A stretch of DNA of 64,000 bases from Nilaparvata lugens (taxonomy: Eukaryota; Arthropoda; Insecta; Hemiptera; Delphacidae): positions 98,634,997 to 98,698,996 of the forward strand of contig NC_052506.1 in NCBI RefSeq assembly GCF_014356525.2, read 5' to 3'. Below are positions 21,464 to 33,585 of the stretch, one piece after another (positions within the stretch are counted from its first letter, which is position 1; each line of letters opens with the position of its first letter). The position numbers and the translations under genes are program-made. The notes under the pieces are model-generated. The model searched no databases, was not told the DNA's origin, and worked only from the letters and a program-made list of their open reading frames with translations.

Positions 21464-23915
21464 TGTGCCAGGCACTCTCTCTTTATTCAGGCCTTTTCCC
21501 AAGTTATAATAGTAATTTAATACGCAATAGACTAGAGCCATTATTGTAAGTGAGTTAGCAAATAAATTATTTTCTCTCTCTATTATGAACGGCCATGACT
21601 TCGAGTTTCCCATGATAGATATTTAAAAATTGTGGCTCCGAGTCGTCGAGGAATGTAGATTATGGAATTATCTCTAAAACTTAGCCTTCTTGTCGCGACA
21701 TAAAGTGCGATAAGTTGGAAAACAGCAAGCATTGAAATTATAACAAACTACCGATTTTGCAGTTACTATTTGGTCCAAAGGCTCTAGAAGCCACGCGACG
21801 ATTGGTCAAATTGATTCCATTCGCCCAATAGGAGACCTGTTCTAAATACAGTAGTGGGGATTCCCCAGTCCGAGAGACCAGATTACGTTTCGGAGGACAC
21901 TTTGCTAGGAGCACTACGAGAGTAAAGATGTAGTCATTATGTTTCGCCTTTTTGGGCAAGTTTACAAGTTTATATCATTATTTAGTTTTATTTTTATTAA
22001 TGTTTAAATTTTCTAGTAGTGCCATGTCCTGAAAGTTTAATTGTGTTTCTTCATCATGTACGAAATTGTTTCTTCTTCAAATAACCGCTAAGGTACGTAA
22101 AATAAGGTTAAAATAATTTAGGGAATTTAATTGATTGAAACTTCCATAAGTATTGATTAATTAAGCCTGTTATTTTCAAGTTAATAATATTGATTGAGAT
22201 AATCCTTTTGATTTTATTAGTGATGGAAGATACTTATAAATTTTTTCTACAGAAGTATAGAAAGTTTTCAGTTACGTTACATTTGAGTTATTGTTTCTGG
22301 AGATATATTATCGTAGAGTATTGCTGAAAGTCAGGAAGATAGCCTTTAAATTGGAATGAAACTTTTAAGATTATGTTCATATTGAGTTTATGACATTTTT
22401 AATTTATATTTTTCAGACTCTGTTTTCTTATGTCATTAAGGCTTTTGAATGATTTAGTAAATTTTTTATGATAGAAATCTTAATAGATGAAGAAGAAAGT
22501 TTTTCTTCTCCAGGAAATTAATATTAATGAATGTTCAAATTTTAATACAATTTAAATTATTTTCTATGTGTCTACTAATTTTATTTAATTAAAGGTAAAA
22601 ACTATCCACAAGATGAATCTTATAAGGCAAACATTATCTTTCCTTAAAGTGAAATTTTCAATATTTTTTTCTTTTATTGTGTTATAAAGTGTCTTGTTTT
22701 ATTAGGTGATAAATTCATAATTTCAGTTGATACTAGTTTTTGGACTTGTATTTGTAGGTAAATCAAATCATAAACTCTGGAATGTTCATTTTTAATTAAG
22801 GTTCTGAGCAGTTTTGGGCGAATGCCCGTTATTTACACTTGGATTGCGTCCTATAGTTCATAAATATAAATAAAATAAATGTTGGCTGGCGCACAAGTTT
22901 CCAACAATACTAGCCGAGCTACTATATGAAAAATTATATTTGATTTCGCAAACCAAACGAAAAATATCATATAAGTTAGCATCATTTCAATTTGAATATT
23001 TGTGAAGAAAGATCCATTAATTCTGATAAAAGAATCAGTAGTTTAAAGATAAAAATCTATATAAAATGAGGATTCAATAGAATGAGAGAATTTAATTAAT
23101 TGTAATCAATAGATAACTCCTGTTTTAGCTTTTGATGAATTGTAGGAAGAGTTAGAAATTAATGCTGTAATACATTTATTTACAGCGGTTCATGTGTGTC
23201 CCCAAACCAACTTCTTGTACTACCACCCCTTTGGTTCCGCAACTTTATGTAACACCGCTTCAAGACACCCGTTCAGACGACAGGTCTAGGGACGTAAGAG
23301 GACGTCGCCGTCAAGCCAAATTCAACAACCGGTAAAAGCTCACCGCCAAAAACAAGGTACTGTAACCCCGACGATAAAGCAACGTACAGACCAACGAAAG
23401 TGCAGTGTAGTGAAACAAAGGTTCATTCGAGAATGTCAATCAAAAGTGGGGATTCAAATTATTATGAAATGGGTTATATGGTTACTATCGACGAAATTTG
23501 GGTTCAACGTTTTTTCTTTCTTGAGTAATTTCATGTTGAATTAATTGGTTATTTTATGACTGATCTTGTTTGGTTTTGTGACGTATTGCTATCTAAACGG
23601 GGATAGTAATGCGCCCCCGAATCAGATGAAGAATGTCAACAAAGTAACATGAAATTGTTGTTTCTGTTGTTCGATTTTAGTTGCCAATGTTTATTGAAGT
23701 GTTTGTATTTTTTAATTATTTCAAATTGTAGTGTTATTCTATAGTATAAACCTATAAAATCAGGCATGGCAAGATTAATTGAAGTTTTCTTGACTCTAGC
23801 CCGTTCACCTGCATGAATTAGGTATAGACTCAGGTATTTTCCAGATGTGTCGGCCTATTTCTAAATTCTAATTTTATTCAAAATTATCTTATCATCTTTA
23901 AAAAGTGCAGGCACA
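21464..23915 (+). repeat. 5' LTR of the LARD-like element
   Basis: This is the left repeat, starting TGTGCC and ending near GGCACA (within a base or two). Close to its start are several CCAAT-type boxes (about 21765-21827), a promoter-like arrangement. The last part contains a splice-acceptor-like TTTATTTACAG (ending 23185) followed by a short open stretch that a frameshift breaks here. Differences from the right LTR are mostly single-base indels. Confidence 0.78.
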
Positions 23916-26900
23916 CACTGCGCCACTCTGCTGCAATGTTTAGCGAAGGCACACAACTGCGCCGTCTGCTGTCTAGAGATATTTAAATCTCTGGAATTCA
24001 AATTTTCTAAAAAATTAATTTTTCATAACTTACTCTAATAATACTAGATCAATTTTTCTGAGTCTATACTTAATAATTCATTCTGTGAACGTGTTAACTG
24101 TCAATATTTTAGGTTGGAGTTGAATGAATAATTATAGTTGCTACTCCAATTTTTCTGAAGTTTAAAAATTGTAGATGAAATAGGGAAGTTATTAAGTTCA
24201 GTAAATCCATTTAAATGAAAATCTTTTGAAGTGCTTAAGATAAGTTAGGTATCATTGATGCTTAAGTTGAAAGTATTCTAAACTTAATATTGAGAAATTT
24301 AAGGTTTAACGGTAGAATAAAAATTGGTAGAAGAAACTAGCATAGGTGAAAACAACTGATTCTAAGTGCTGAATAAATTTTTGTATTCTGTAATTCCGTG
24401 AATGATGATAGAAATTATTGTAATGTCAACGTACGTATTCTGGTCTCACGTCTGGTAGTTGAATATCATTATAGTAGTAGTGAAAGTGAATATTGAGATT
24501 TTAAGGTCAACCCAAGTAAATTAGGAAAATTGGGAATTATTAGGGAGAATGTTTGAGGAAATAGGAATTTTTTTTTATAAGTTTAGGTAGATCGAAGGTA
24601 ATCAGAGAATAAATAGGAAACTGTTTTATTCGTTATTGTTGATATGTAGTTTTGGAAAGTTGATGAGTAGTTTTGGCCTTGAGATGTTTAACTAAATAAT
24701 TAGATATTGTAGATTAAAGTTGAAACGATGATCAAATCCTTGGGAATTTGTATAAAAATAATTGTGATTGAGATGAGGTTGTTAAGTCCCTTTATCAGTA
24801 ATGTTTATTCTCGAAAAGGTGAATCAGTTTTATTATTGGAAATATTTTTTTTTTTGGTGTGATTTTTGCGGTAGGCATGCTTAGTGATAGTGTAAAGATC
24901 CGTTGTGTTGGTGACGTTTCCTGTAGGCTGTGGGAATTTTTTTGTTTAGTTGAGACTCAAGATTTAGAGGAGGACAAGGGGATGTCCTGCCTGTGTGTGT
25001 TGTTGTTGAATTTAGGTAATCGGCGCGAGTGTAGGTCCGTGTCCAGAGAGAACGGAGCACTGCCCGAAAGTTGTCCATGTAACAAATCAAGGAATTTAGC
25101 TGTGACTAACCTTGCAAATTTGTACGGTGGAATTGTATATTTTAGCGAAAGGCACCGAAGATGGTGTGAGCTAAGATTTTTTTTGTATCTAGTAAACGGT
25201 CTGGTTCATTCGAGAGTTATGGGGCTCGTCAGTAGAATAACGTAAACCGAAATCTAGAATATTTAGTGAGTCTTCGTAGTGATTGTAAGGAAAACAATCA
25301 GCGTAATGCAGTTTAGGAAGCCCAGTCAAAAGGTTCGTTAATGTTTGGTAGGAAAGTCAGCCGCAAAAACACAAGTAATAATTGGTAAAAAAAAGGGGTA
25401 TTATTGAGTTTAAAGTTGCTTAGAAATTTGGTATGGTAACGAAAATTGAAGGTTTTAGACACTGAATATTTAAAGTGATTAGTTAAGGTATACAAATAAA
25501 TAACAGAGAAACTTTTTCGAGTACCTAGGTAATGTTAAAATGGTTATCAGTGAAAGTAGAAATAAATATTGGAACACTAATGAACGGGTTAAATAAAATA
25601 AAATTACAGTGAAATTCTTCTAGTTGAATTTGAAATGAAAAGGGAAAATCTCTTGAGTTAAGCATGAGTTTAAATTATTCTGTAGTTGAGAGTTGAAAGG
25701 TTGATTAAAAATTTAATGGGGATATAAGTAGAAATATGTAGGAAAATTCGTGTCAAAAAGGAAATAGAATTTTTGTTGGGAAAATTAAATTGAGGTAATT
25801 AACAGTAGTAGGACCTTTAGAGATAAGTAGTCAAAAAGGTATTAATAAATAAAAAATAGGAAAATCTTTAATGAAATGATAAATTTTTTAATGATGAATA
25901 GTAAAATTGCAATCAAGTTTTCCATGTGAATAAGTTGAGATATTTTGAGATCTAGTAGAGTAATTGAAATAGTTGGATATGAATTTATTGTTGAGAAATA
26001 ATTATGTGAGGCTCCAGTAAGGTTAAATGTCAGTGAACTTGAGAATCAGTAATAGTGTATAGTAGCCTATTAATGTGTAATGTGTTGGTAAATTCATAAT
26101 GTTGATAATCAGAAGTCAAGCAGTAGCAGTCCAATGCTAAGATAGTTGTTCCAGTTGAATTTCATATTATAAATCATGCCTTGAGAATTACTCTTCCAGT
26201 GTTTTAGAAGAAATGTCACGTACTTTTGATTTGCGATAAAATAAAAGCTGGCACTCGATCAAAGTTTTGTTTTGACTAGCGTTCTGTGGTAGAGGTTTCC
26301 TACTGGAATATTATAATGAAAAGTGTTTTTCATGATTGTGGAATGCAAAATCGCGCTTGTGTCATATAGCTCTCGCGTTGATCTAAATGCAATTTCAATC
26401 ATTGTTATCTTTGAATCGTAGTCTATGTAGAATAGTATTGCCTACTGAATTGCTTTATATGGTTAAAAATATGTTGCACTCTCAACTCTATAGTAATGAT
26501 AGTTAGATTTCAATACATTCAGCTGAGTGAAAAGGTTTCATCCTTTACTATTATAATCAACGTACTCCATATTTTACAACAGCAGAGTAACATAGAACCA
26601 ATTAAAACTATGATGTCTCTTAAACGTTTTCCCTTGTTAGAGTTTGCCAAGAAAATAACCAGGGACTCAATAAAGTGATTGAAGTATTCAAGATTATTAT
26701 ACTCGGTCCGTCTTAGTACCTACTTAAAAGGTGGACACGCCCATATTGTTTTGTCCTGACTCTTGCCACAGTTTTAAAGACTCTTGCCACAATCTCAATT
26801 AGTTATACATTTTGCTGAATTTCGGAATGATTAAAGATTTCTTTTGAAGAGGGCCCGCTTCAAATTGGATCCTACTATCAATCCAGAAATTCGACTCTCC

Positions 26901-26979
26901 AAATCATACAGAATGCCTCTATGGTAACATATCCTGATTAGATTTCTTTTTGCGTGTTTCACACCGGAAGGAGGGGGAG
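23916..26979 (+). mobile_element. Internal region of the LARD-like element, non-coding
   Basis: This is 3.06 kb of AT-rich sequence between the LTRs. Just inside the 5' LTR two similar stretches follow each other (GGCACACACTGCGCC and GGCACACAACTGCGCC, about 23910-23965), where the primer-binding and leader region would be. The longest ORF (24859-25245) has no recognisable motif. The right edge is the polypurine tract. Confidence 0.7.
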
Positions 26980-29424
26980 TGTGCCGGGCACTCTCTTTAA
27001 TTCAGGCCTTTTCCCAAGTTATAATAGTAAATTTAATACGCAATAGACTAGAGCCATTATTGTAAGTGAGTTAGCGAAATAAATTATTTTCTCTCTCTAT
27101 TATGAACGGCCATGACTTCGAGTTTCCCATGATAGATATTTAAAAATTGTGGCTCCGAGTCGTCGAGGAATGTAGATTATGGATTATCTCTAAAACTTAG
27201 CCTTCTTGTCGCGACATAAAGTGCGATAAGTTGAAAACAGCAAGCATTGAAATTATAACAAACTACCGATTTTGCAGTTACTATTGGTCCAAAGGCTCTA
27301 GAAGCCACGCGACGATTGGTCAAATTGATTCCATTCGCCCAATAGGAGACCTGTTTCTAAATACAGTAGTGGGGATTCCCCAGTCGAGAGACCAGATTAC
27401 GTTCCGGAGGACACTTTGCTAGAGCACTACGAGAGTAAAGATGTAGTCATTATGTTTCGCCCTTTTTGGGCAAGTTTACAAGTTAATCTTAGTTAGTTTT
27501 ATTTTTTTTTATTAAGTTTAAATTTTCTAGTAGTGCCATGTCCTGAAAGGTTAATTGTGTTTCTTCATCATGTACGAATAATTGTTTCTTCAAATAACCG
27601 CTAAGGTACGTAAATAAGGTTAAAATATAATTTAGGGAATTTAATTGATGAAACTTCCATAAGAGTATTGAATTAATTAAGCCTGTTATTTTTCAAGTTA
27701 ATAATATTGATTGAGAATAATCCTTTTGATTTTATTAGTGATGGAAGATACTTATAAATTTTTTTCTACAGAAGTATAGAAAGTTTTCAGTTACGTTACA
27801 TTTGAGTTATTGTTTCTGGAGATATATTATCGTAGAGTATTGCTGAAAGTCAGGAAGATAGCCTTTAATTGGAATGAAACTTTTAAGATTATGTTCATAT
27901 TGAGTTTATGACATTTTTTAATTTATATTTTTCAGACTCTGTTTTCTTATGTCATTAAGGCTTTTGAATGATTTAGTAAATTTTTTATGATAGAAATCTT
28001 AATAGATGAAGAAGAAAGTTTTTCTTTCCAGGAAATTAATATTAATGAATGTTCAAATTTTAATACAATTTAAATTATTTTCTATGTGTCTACTAATTTT
28101 ATTTAATTAAAGGTAAAAACTATCCACAAGATGAATCTTATAAGGCAAACATTATCTTTCCTTAAAGTGAAATTTCAATATTTTTTCTTTTATTGTGTTA
28201 TAAGTGTCTTGTTTTATTAGGTGATAAATTCATAATTTCAGTTGATACTAGTTTTTGGACTTGTATTTGTAGGTAAATCAAATCATAAACTCTGGAATGT
28301 TCATTTTTAATTAAGGTTCTGAGCAGTTTTGGGCGAATGCCCGTTATTTACACTTGGATTGCGTCCTATAGTTCATAATAATAAATAAAATAAATGTTGG
28401 CTGGCGCACAAGTTTCCAACAATACTAGCCGAGCTACTATATGAAAAATTATATTTGATTTCGCAAACCAAACGAAAAATATCATATAAGTTAGCATCAT
28501 TTCAATTTGAATTATTTGTGAAGAAAGATCCATTAATTCTGATAAAAAGAATCAGTAGTTTAAAGATAAAAATCTATATAAAATGTGGATTCAAATAGAT
28601 GAGAGAATTTAATTAATTGTAATCAATAGATAACTCCTGTTTTAGCTTTTGATGAATTGTAGGAAGAGTTAGAAATTAATGCTGTAATACATTTATTTAC
28701 AGCGGTTCATGTGTGTCCCCAAACCAACTTCTTGTACTACCACCCCTTTGGTTCCGCAACTTTATGTAACACCGCTTCAAGACACCCGTTCAGACGACAG
28801 GTCTAGGGACGTAAGAGGACGTCGCCGTCAAGCCAAATTCAACCGTAAAAGCTCACCGCCAAAAACAAGGTACTGTAACCCCGACGATAAAGCAACGTAC
28901 AGACCAACGAAAGTGCAGTGTAGTGAAACAAAGGTTCATTCGAGAATGTCAATCAAAAGTGGGGATTCAAATTATTATGAAATGGTTATATGGGTTACTA
29001 TCGACGAAATTTGGGTTCAACGGGTTTTTCTTTCTTGAGTAATTTCATGTTGAAATTAATTGGTGTTTTATGACTGATCTTGTTGGTTTTGTGACGTATT
29101 GCTATCTAAACGGGGATAGTAATGCGCCCCCGAATCAGATGAAGAATGTCAACAAAGTAACATGATTTGTTGTTTCTGTTGTTCGATTTTAGTTGCCAAT
29201 GTTTATTGAAGTTGTTTGTATTTTTTGTTTATTTTCAAAGTGTAGTGTTAGTTATAGTAGAAACCTAGTAATCAGGCATGGCAAGATTATTTGAAGTTTT
29301 CTTGACTCTAGCCCGTTCACCTGCATGAATTAGGTATAGACTCAGGTATTTTCCAGATGTGTCGGCCTATTTAAATTAAATTTTATTCAAAATATCTTCT
29401 TTCTCATCTTTAAAAGTGCAGCAC
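26980..29424 (+). repeat. 3' LTR of the LARD-like element
   Basis: This is the right repeat, directly after the polypurine tract. CCAAT-type boxes lie at 27283-27287 (ATTGG), 27315-27319 (ATTGG) and 27339-27343 (CCAAT), within 61 bases. A frame at 28709-29038 follows an acceptor-like TTTATTTACAG ending at 28702. It encodes a basic, Arg/Lys/Ser/Thr-rich sequence of about 110 residues with no known domain. The same stretch is frameshifted in the 5' LTR, so I do not call it a gene. Confidence 0.78.
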
Positions 29425-29839
29425 CTGCTTACGTTTGAAATAATTCAGTCAAATATCTCATAATTTTCTACTGCAAAATAATTTACTAAATATCAATTAA
29501 TTCTAAACACCGAAGACATCACAATTATTCGAAACAAAACAATGTCTTTAGCGCATGTAAGTCTTCAACCTGAGGCCGTACTGCTGGATGGTTACACACA
29601 GAAACGTCATTTTGTTTTCAATCGGAGCGTTTGGAATAAAATACATGGGTGGTTATAGAGCAACTTATACTCTTGTCACTATCTACAGTGACTAGTCTAC
29701 TATCATACAGAAACAATAGCGTAAGTTATGCTATTGTTTCTCTATGCTACTATCTACCGACATCTGTTGGATGACGCAATGATTATAACAGCTGATTTTT
29801 ATTTCTGTGTGTGGCCAGCTCACAAATCTTCCCCATAAG
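29425..29839 (+). other. Flank right of the LARD-like element, with a perfect hairpin
   Basis: The first 40 or so bases match 30466-30510, the continuation of the empty target site; after that the two diverge. A perfect 12-base inverted pair, AGAAACAATAGC (29709-29720) and GCTATTGTTTCT (29730-29741), surrounds a 9-base loop. No gene is seen. Confidence 0.6.
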
Positions 29840-30468
29840 GATTACATGTGAACTTTGAAGGATCGTAGGAAAACTTCCAGAAGTCGGATCATAAATTTGA
29901 TAGTCCATAAACCTGGTCCTGAACATAACAACACAACTAAAAAAATCATCAAATTCGGTGCACATATAAAAAAGTTATTGAATGTCAAAATTTGAGGCTC
30001 GATTTCAATTAATATAGATTAACGGGGAGAATATCTCCTTTCTATTATTGTCTTGATCATTTTTATCCGACCTATAGTTATTTTTTAATTAATGATTATG
30101 TTCGTCAATGTCGAGACATTTCGAGCAGAAAACATGAAATTTTCGACATGCTAGAAACTTTTTTGTTAAGATAAGTAGGTAGTGGAAGCAAGAAAGTTTC
30201 TCAGAAATAATTGAAATTATTTTTTCAATTATTGTCAAATGTACTCGGAAGAACATATTTTGGCCTCTTGGAGTTTCAAAGTCAAGGATAGCGGCTGAAT
30301 GGTGTGCCACCATTTATGCTAACAATAGCTGGGATCAACAAAAACAAAATACAGAACGATTGAAAAATGCAGCAACTGCAAGCCACATGATTATAAATAG
30401 AGGAAATGACAACCACGCCTCGAATAATCCAAGCGGTGTTTCATGACAGCCTTTCTAGAGGCAATCAG
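29840..30468 (+). repeat. Segment A, second copy (uninterrupted site)
   Basis: This matches 20840-21463 and continues unbroken into CTGCTTACGTTTG, giving the empty target site of the LARD-like element. Part of it (about 30010-30260) also recurs inverted at about 30590-30755. No gene is supported. Confidence 0.85.
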
Positions 30469-30587
30469 CTGCTTACGTTTGAAATAATTCAGTCAAATAT
30501 CTCATAAATTTCCAGCTTTTAGCATACAATTAGTAAACAATGCATACCATGCAGCCGCTCTCCTAACTTTAAAATTCCTTGGAGACC

Positions 30588-30755
30588 AAAATACGATCAT
30601 CCGACTACTTTTGACAATTGGGAAAATAATTTCAATTATTTCTGAGATAACGCTTTTACCAACCACTTATCTTTTGAAACAAAAAAGTTTCTAGCATGTC
30701 ATAAATTTCATGCTATGTCCAGACACCAACAGAAAGAAGAGATTTTCTCCGTTTA
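30588..30755 (-). repeat. Diverged inverted copy of part of segment A
   Basis: In reverse complement this stretch resembles 30010-30260, sharing for example AATAATTTCAATTATTTCTGAGA and AAAGTTTCTAGCATGTC. The pair could fold back on itself. The Helitron begins directly at its right edge. Confidence 0.7.
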
Positions 30756-31287
30756 TCTATACTTATAAAATTCTTATCACACTGACTCACTGATCCCGAT
30801 TTCTGGAAAACTACTGGATGGATTGCAACAAAACTTGGAATATAGCTTCCTTAAACGTCCTAGGTGCTCACTAAGAAATCTTTTGGCGATATTTCAACTC
30901 TAAGGGTGGTTTTAAAGGGTTTAAAGTTCGTTTTTAGCATGTATATTCTTATTCTCCCAATCTCCTTATTATAATAGAAATGTCCATATCATATGTTATT
31001 ATGGATCTATAATCTAGAGAGAGTACCTCTTCGAAACAGTTATTAACTGGCAACTAATTAATAATTTTGACAGGTTATTGGCATTAAGTTGAGATGACTT
31101 CATTAGGTTGGCACCAAGTTGAAGAGCTAATCAAAATGCATTTATCGAGAACAAATTGATGAGGTACTGCTGCTTCAATCAAAGCTATTCCTGGGAGTAT
31201 AGATAGTTTTATTTTCCATAAACATTGCAATATTCTTGGAACATCTGGTATATTAGGTTCAGAAAGTGACCGGATGGTAGCAAAAAT

Positions 31288-31518
31288 TTATAATCGATCT
31301 CTCAAAATGTATGGTAGTTGAATGTAATGTTCATTGTGAGGTGATAGAAATGCGGCTAATTTCTTCAGCTTCTGTTGTATTGGTTCCTCTGTTGTTCTAT
31401 GTTTGTATGCAGCCATGGCCTTGAGAGAGACAGTTGCACTGCCAGTTGCACTGTTAATTCTGTAAGCACGATATGGAAAGCGGGAGAAGCCTCCACCAAA
31501 TATGTAAGCAAGATATGC
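31288..31518 (-). pseudogene. Possible captured gene fragment inside the Helitron, second exon
   Basis: On the minus strand an open frame of 76 codons runs from a possible acceptor (GGTGAAG, intron end at 31519-31520) to TAA at 31288. It encodes a compact sequence beginning AYLAYIFGGGFSRFPYRAYR, then a Lys-rich end (EPIQQKLKKLAAFL). The frame is in phase with a candidate first exon at 31753-31782. A local duplication of the ACATATTTGGTG segment makes the acceptor uncertain. I do not recognise the protein. Helitrons often pick up gene pieces, so capture is the idea; it could also be chance. Confidence 0.35.
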
Positions 31519-31752
31519 CTTCACCAAATATGTAAGGGTGGGAAAATGAAAAACAACACAAGAAAATATCGTACTGGTTTTTGATATTAAAACAAAACAA
31601 TAAAATATTTGTACAAAATTAGAATTATAATTAGAATAACGAAATAATAATAATCAGATGAATATTTCAAGGGCTACTCGCTTTGCTGCTAGTGAAGATT
31701 CAATTGTAGTGGTTATGAAAAATTTAAGAACAATGACTCAGTAGTCACCTAC

Positions 31753-31782
31753 CTTTATGAAAATGGCTTCCCAATTTGGCAT
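31753..31782 (-). pseudogene. Possible captured gene fragment inside the Helitron, first exon
   Basis: On the minus strand an ATG opens ten codons (MPNWEAIFIK) that end exactly at AAAG/GTAGGTGA, a good splice donor, in phase 0. The next candidate exon (31288-31518) begins in the same phase. A tiny first exon with a strong donor is suggestive but not proof. Confidence 0.3.
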
Positions 31783-33030
31783 CCACTGGTTGAAACGCGA
31801 CGTTAATTATTAATTAAAATAAAAAAAAAAACTGATCTAATGAAGTGGGTTCAGATCCCTTCCTATTCAATAATACAATTCTCTTTAACTGCCCGAACTG
31901 TGACAGGAAACTGTATTATAAAACAAGAACAAAATCTATCCCCTTCACCAGAACAGCCGGACTTTACTCACAGTCCTATCGAACGAGCTCACACACTGAC
32001 ACACTCTAAAAGTAAAATTTTGGGTATTAAATATAACTTAGTCAATGCCAAACATGGAAGCCATTTCAGTACATATTTTTATCTGTCGCACAAGCGGCAC
32101 GTTGTTATTGAAAACAAAAGAGAAGCTACATTAATTTTGACAACAAATGAAATAAACAATCTTTCTGTCGATGACAAAAATTGTTCAAAGACAAAAACAC
32201 TGTTCATTAAACTTTTCCAAATTAAAACTCTAAAATCCTGATCAATATGGGATAAATATATGATTCATATATATATGTCTCATATGACCAGGTGACAAGT
32301 CCTATTCCGGACTAAATACCACGAGAACCAATCAGAGTAGCCTTCTATAAAAAAACCCTGCTCTGATCAATTCTCATGAAATTTAATCCTGATTGAAATT
32401 GAACAGGCGTTTGTGCTACTGGGCCTGATATTTTCATGTTTCAAAATCAGCTAAAAACTAAATAGAAAAAAGCATAATATTCCATCAGCTGCTCCTATTT
32501 CCTTTCATGATGTCATTACATGACACAAGACAAACCTATTGATATCGATAGATCACAAGTGGATACTAGAGTTGTCAATTTAGATAGAAATTAAATTAAG
32601 TTAAATGTTAGTTCACATCCAAATTTTCATCCCTGAGCTTTTGGTTCGAGCTAAGATGAAAGGAAGAAATCATATAATGGTAGTCAATTATCAAAGTGAT
32701 TGAATTAACTCTATTCAGATTTATGCGAATTCACATTAAAATGATCCGACTCCAATATTTATGATAGTAAAGTTTAGGACATGAGAAATCAGCCACAATA
32801 AATGTTATACTAACTATAATGAATGGACTCTTATGTATGAATGGACTTCCATGGAAGAAAGAATCAGTGGATTGGTGCTTTTACACTTTTGGATAAGTGA
32901 AACGAAAAGTAAGCGACAGGCTATGTCAAAAATTCCAGAATAAGCAAGAGATCGATGGATACCAGAGTCATCTAATTCCTAATCAACTTAATTTGGAATT
33001 TGACCTTCAATTGCATCAAGCAACAACTGA

Positions 33031-33281
33031 GTGGCCGTAGTCGAGTGGATCAGATGCTGGCTTTATGTTTCAGAGGCCCGGGTTCAAATCCCGGCCCGGG
33101 CAAGATATTTATCTCGGGCCACTCCCGTGTTTCGGATGGACACGTTAAGCCGTCGGTCCCGGCTGCCTAAAAAGCAGTCGTTAGGTCATGTCAGAGGCCC
33201 TGAAATTGATCAGTTGCGACCTGAAAACTCTGACACCAGACCTAAGCCAGCTAGGTCACTCGATATTAATTAATTAATTAT
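33031..33281 (+). mobile_element. tRNA-derived SINE
   Basis: The head resembles a tRNA, with an A-box-like GTAGTCGAGTGG (about 33037-33048) and a perfect B-box GGTTCAAATCC (33081-33091) flanked by complementary GGCCCG / CGGGCC. The body contains CACGTTAAGCCGTCGGTCCC and a TGTCAGAGGCCC stretch, which I recall as common in the central part of insect SINEs. It ends in a short ATTA repeat tail (about 33266-33281). RNA polymerase III would be expected to transcribe it, and a LINE to mobilise it. It is not a true tRNA gene because the cloverleaf is not kept. Confidence 0.8.
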
Positions 33282-33585
33282 GATCACTGCCTGATGATTG
33301 ATAATAGTCAATGGGAAATATTAATTGCCAATGAATAAAGTCGAGGTTGACTCTTGAGCCCCGCCCAATATTCTAAAAAATTCGCTGCAATTAGACTACT
33401 ATTCTACAGAGCACTTCCAACACATCAATAATTAATCGATTGATTTGACTCAATAGTTTTCATGCCAAGTTGTGGCCTAATCTCAAAAACGATTATAGCA
33501 ATTTTGGCAGAATTTAGATTATAAATGGTACACAAAAATAATCTTATCTTCTAATTCCCGTAGCGAAGCACGGGTGCCCTGCTAG

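Larger units (their letters stand above)
21464..29424 (+). mobile_element. Large non-coding LTR retrotransposon (LARD-like)
   Basis: Two direct repeats of about 2.45 kb (21464-23915 and 26980-29424) flank about 3.1 kb of AT-rich sequence without a retroviral-type ORF. Both repeats start TGTGCC; the left one ends GGCACA. A purine tract (GGAAGGAGGGGGAG, 26966-26979) lies directly before the right repeat, as a polypurine tract should. A four-base duplication CTGC flanks the element (21460-21463 and 29425-29428), and the uninterrupted site is visible at about 30466-30475. No gag, protease, RT or integrase is seen, so mobility would depend on proteins from another element. I did not recognise a primer-binding site. 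Confidence 0.8.
30756..33585 (+). mobile_element. Non-autonomous Helitron
   Basis: The 5' end is TCTATACTTATAAAA after an A, and the insert continues with an insect-Helitron-like stretch (AAACTACTGGATGGATT). The 3' end has the hairpin CCCGT-AGCGAAGC-ACGGG (33557-33574), followed by TGCCCTG and CTAG (33582-33585), then a T. Insertion between A and T without a target duplication is the Helitron rule. No Rep/helicase gene is seen in the 2.83 kb. It carries a SINE (33031-33281) and a possible gene fragment (31288-31782). It interrupts the inverted copy of segment A. Confidence 0.85.

Noticed and set aside
24859..25245. 128-codon ORF inside the LARD-like element as a gene
   Set aside because: No domain, no homologous frame elsewhere, and it opens in AT-rich non-coding sequence.
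31840..32241. 133-codon ORF in the Helitron
   Set aside because: No motif of a Helitron Rep/helicase or other family, and low-complexity composition. It could be part of a captured gene, but I cannot support it.
33031..33110. A true tRNA gene
   Set aside because: A and B boxes are present, but the stems of a full cloverleaf do not close and an insect-SINE-like body and repeat tail follow, so I call it a SINE.
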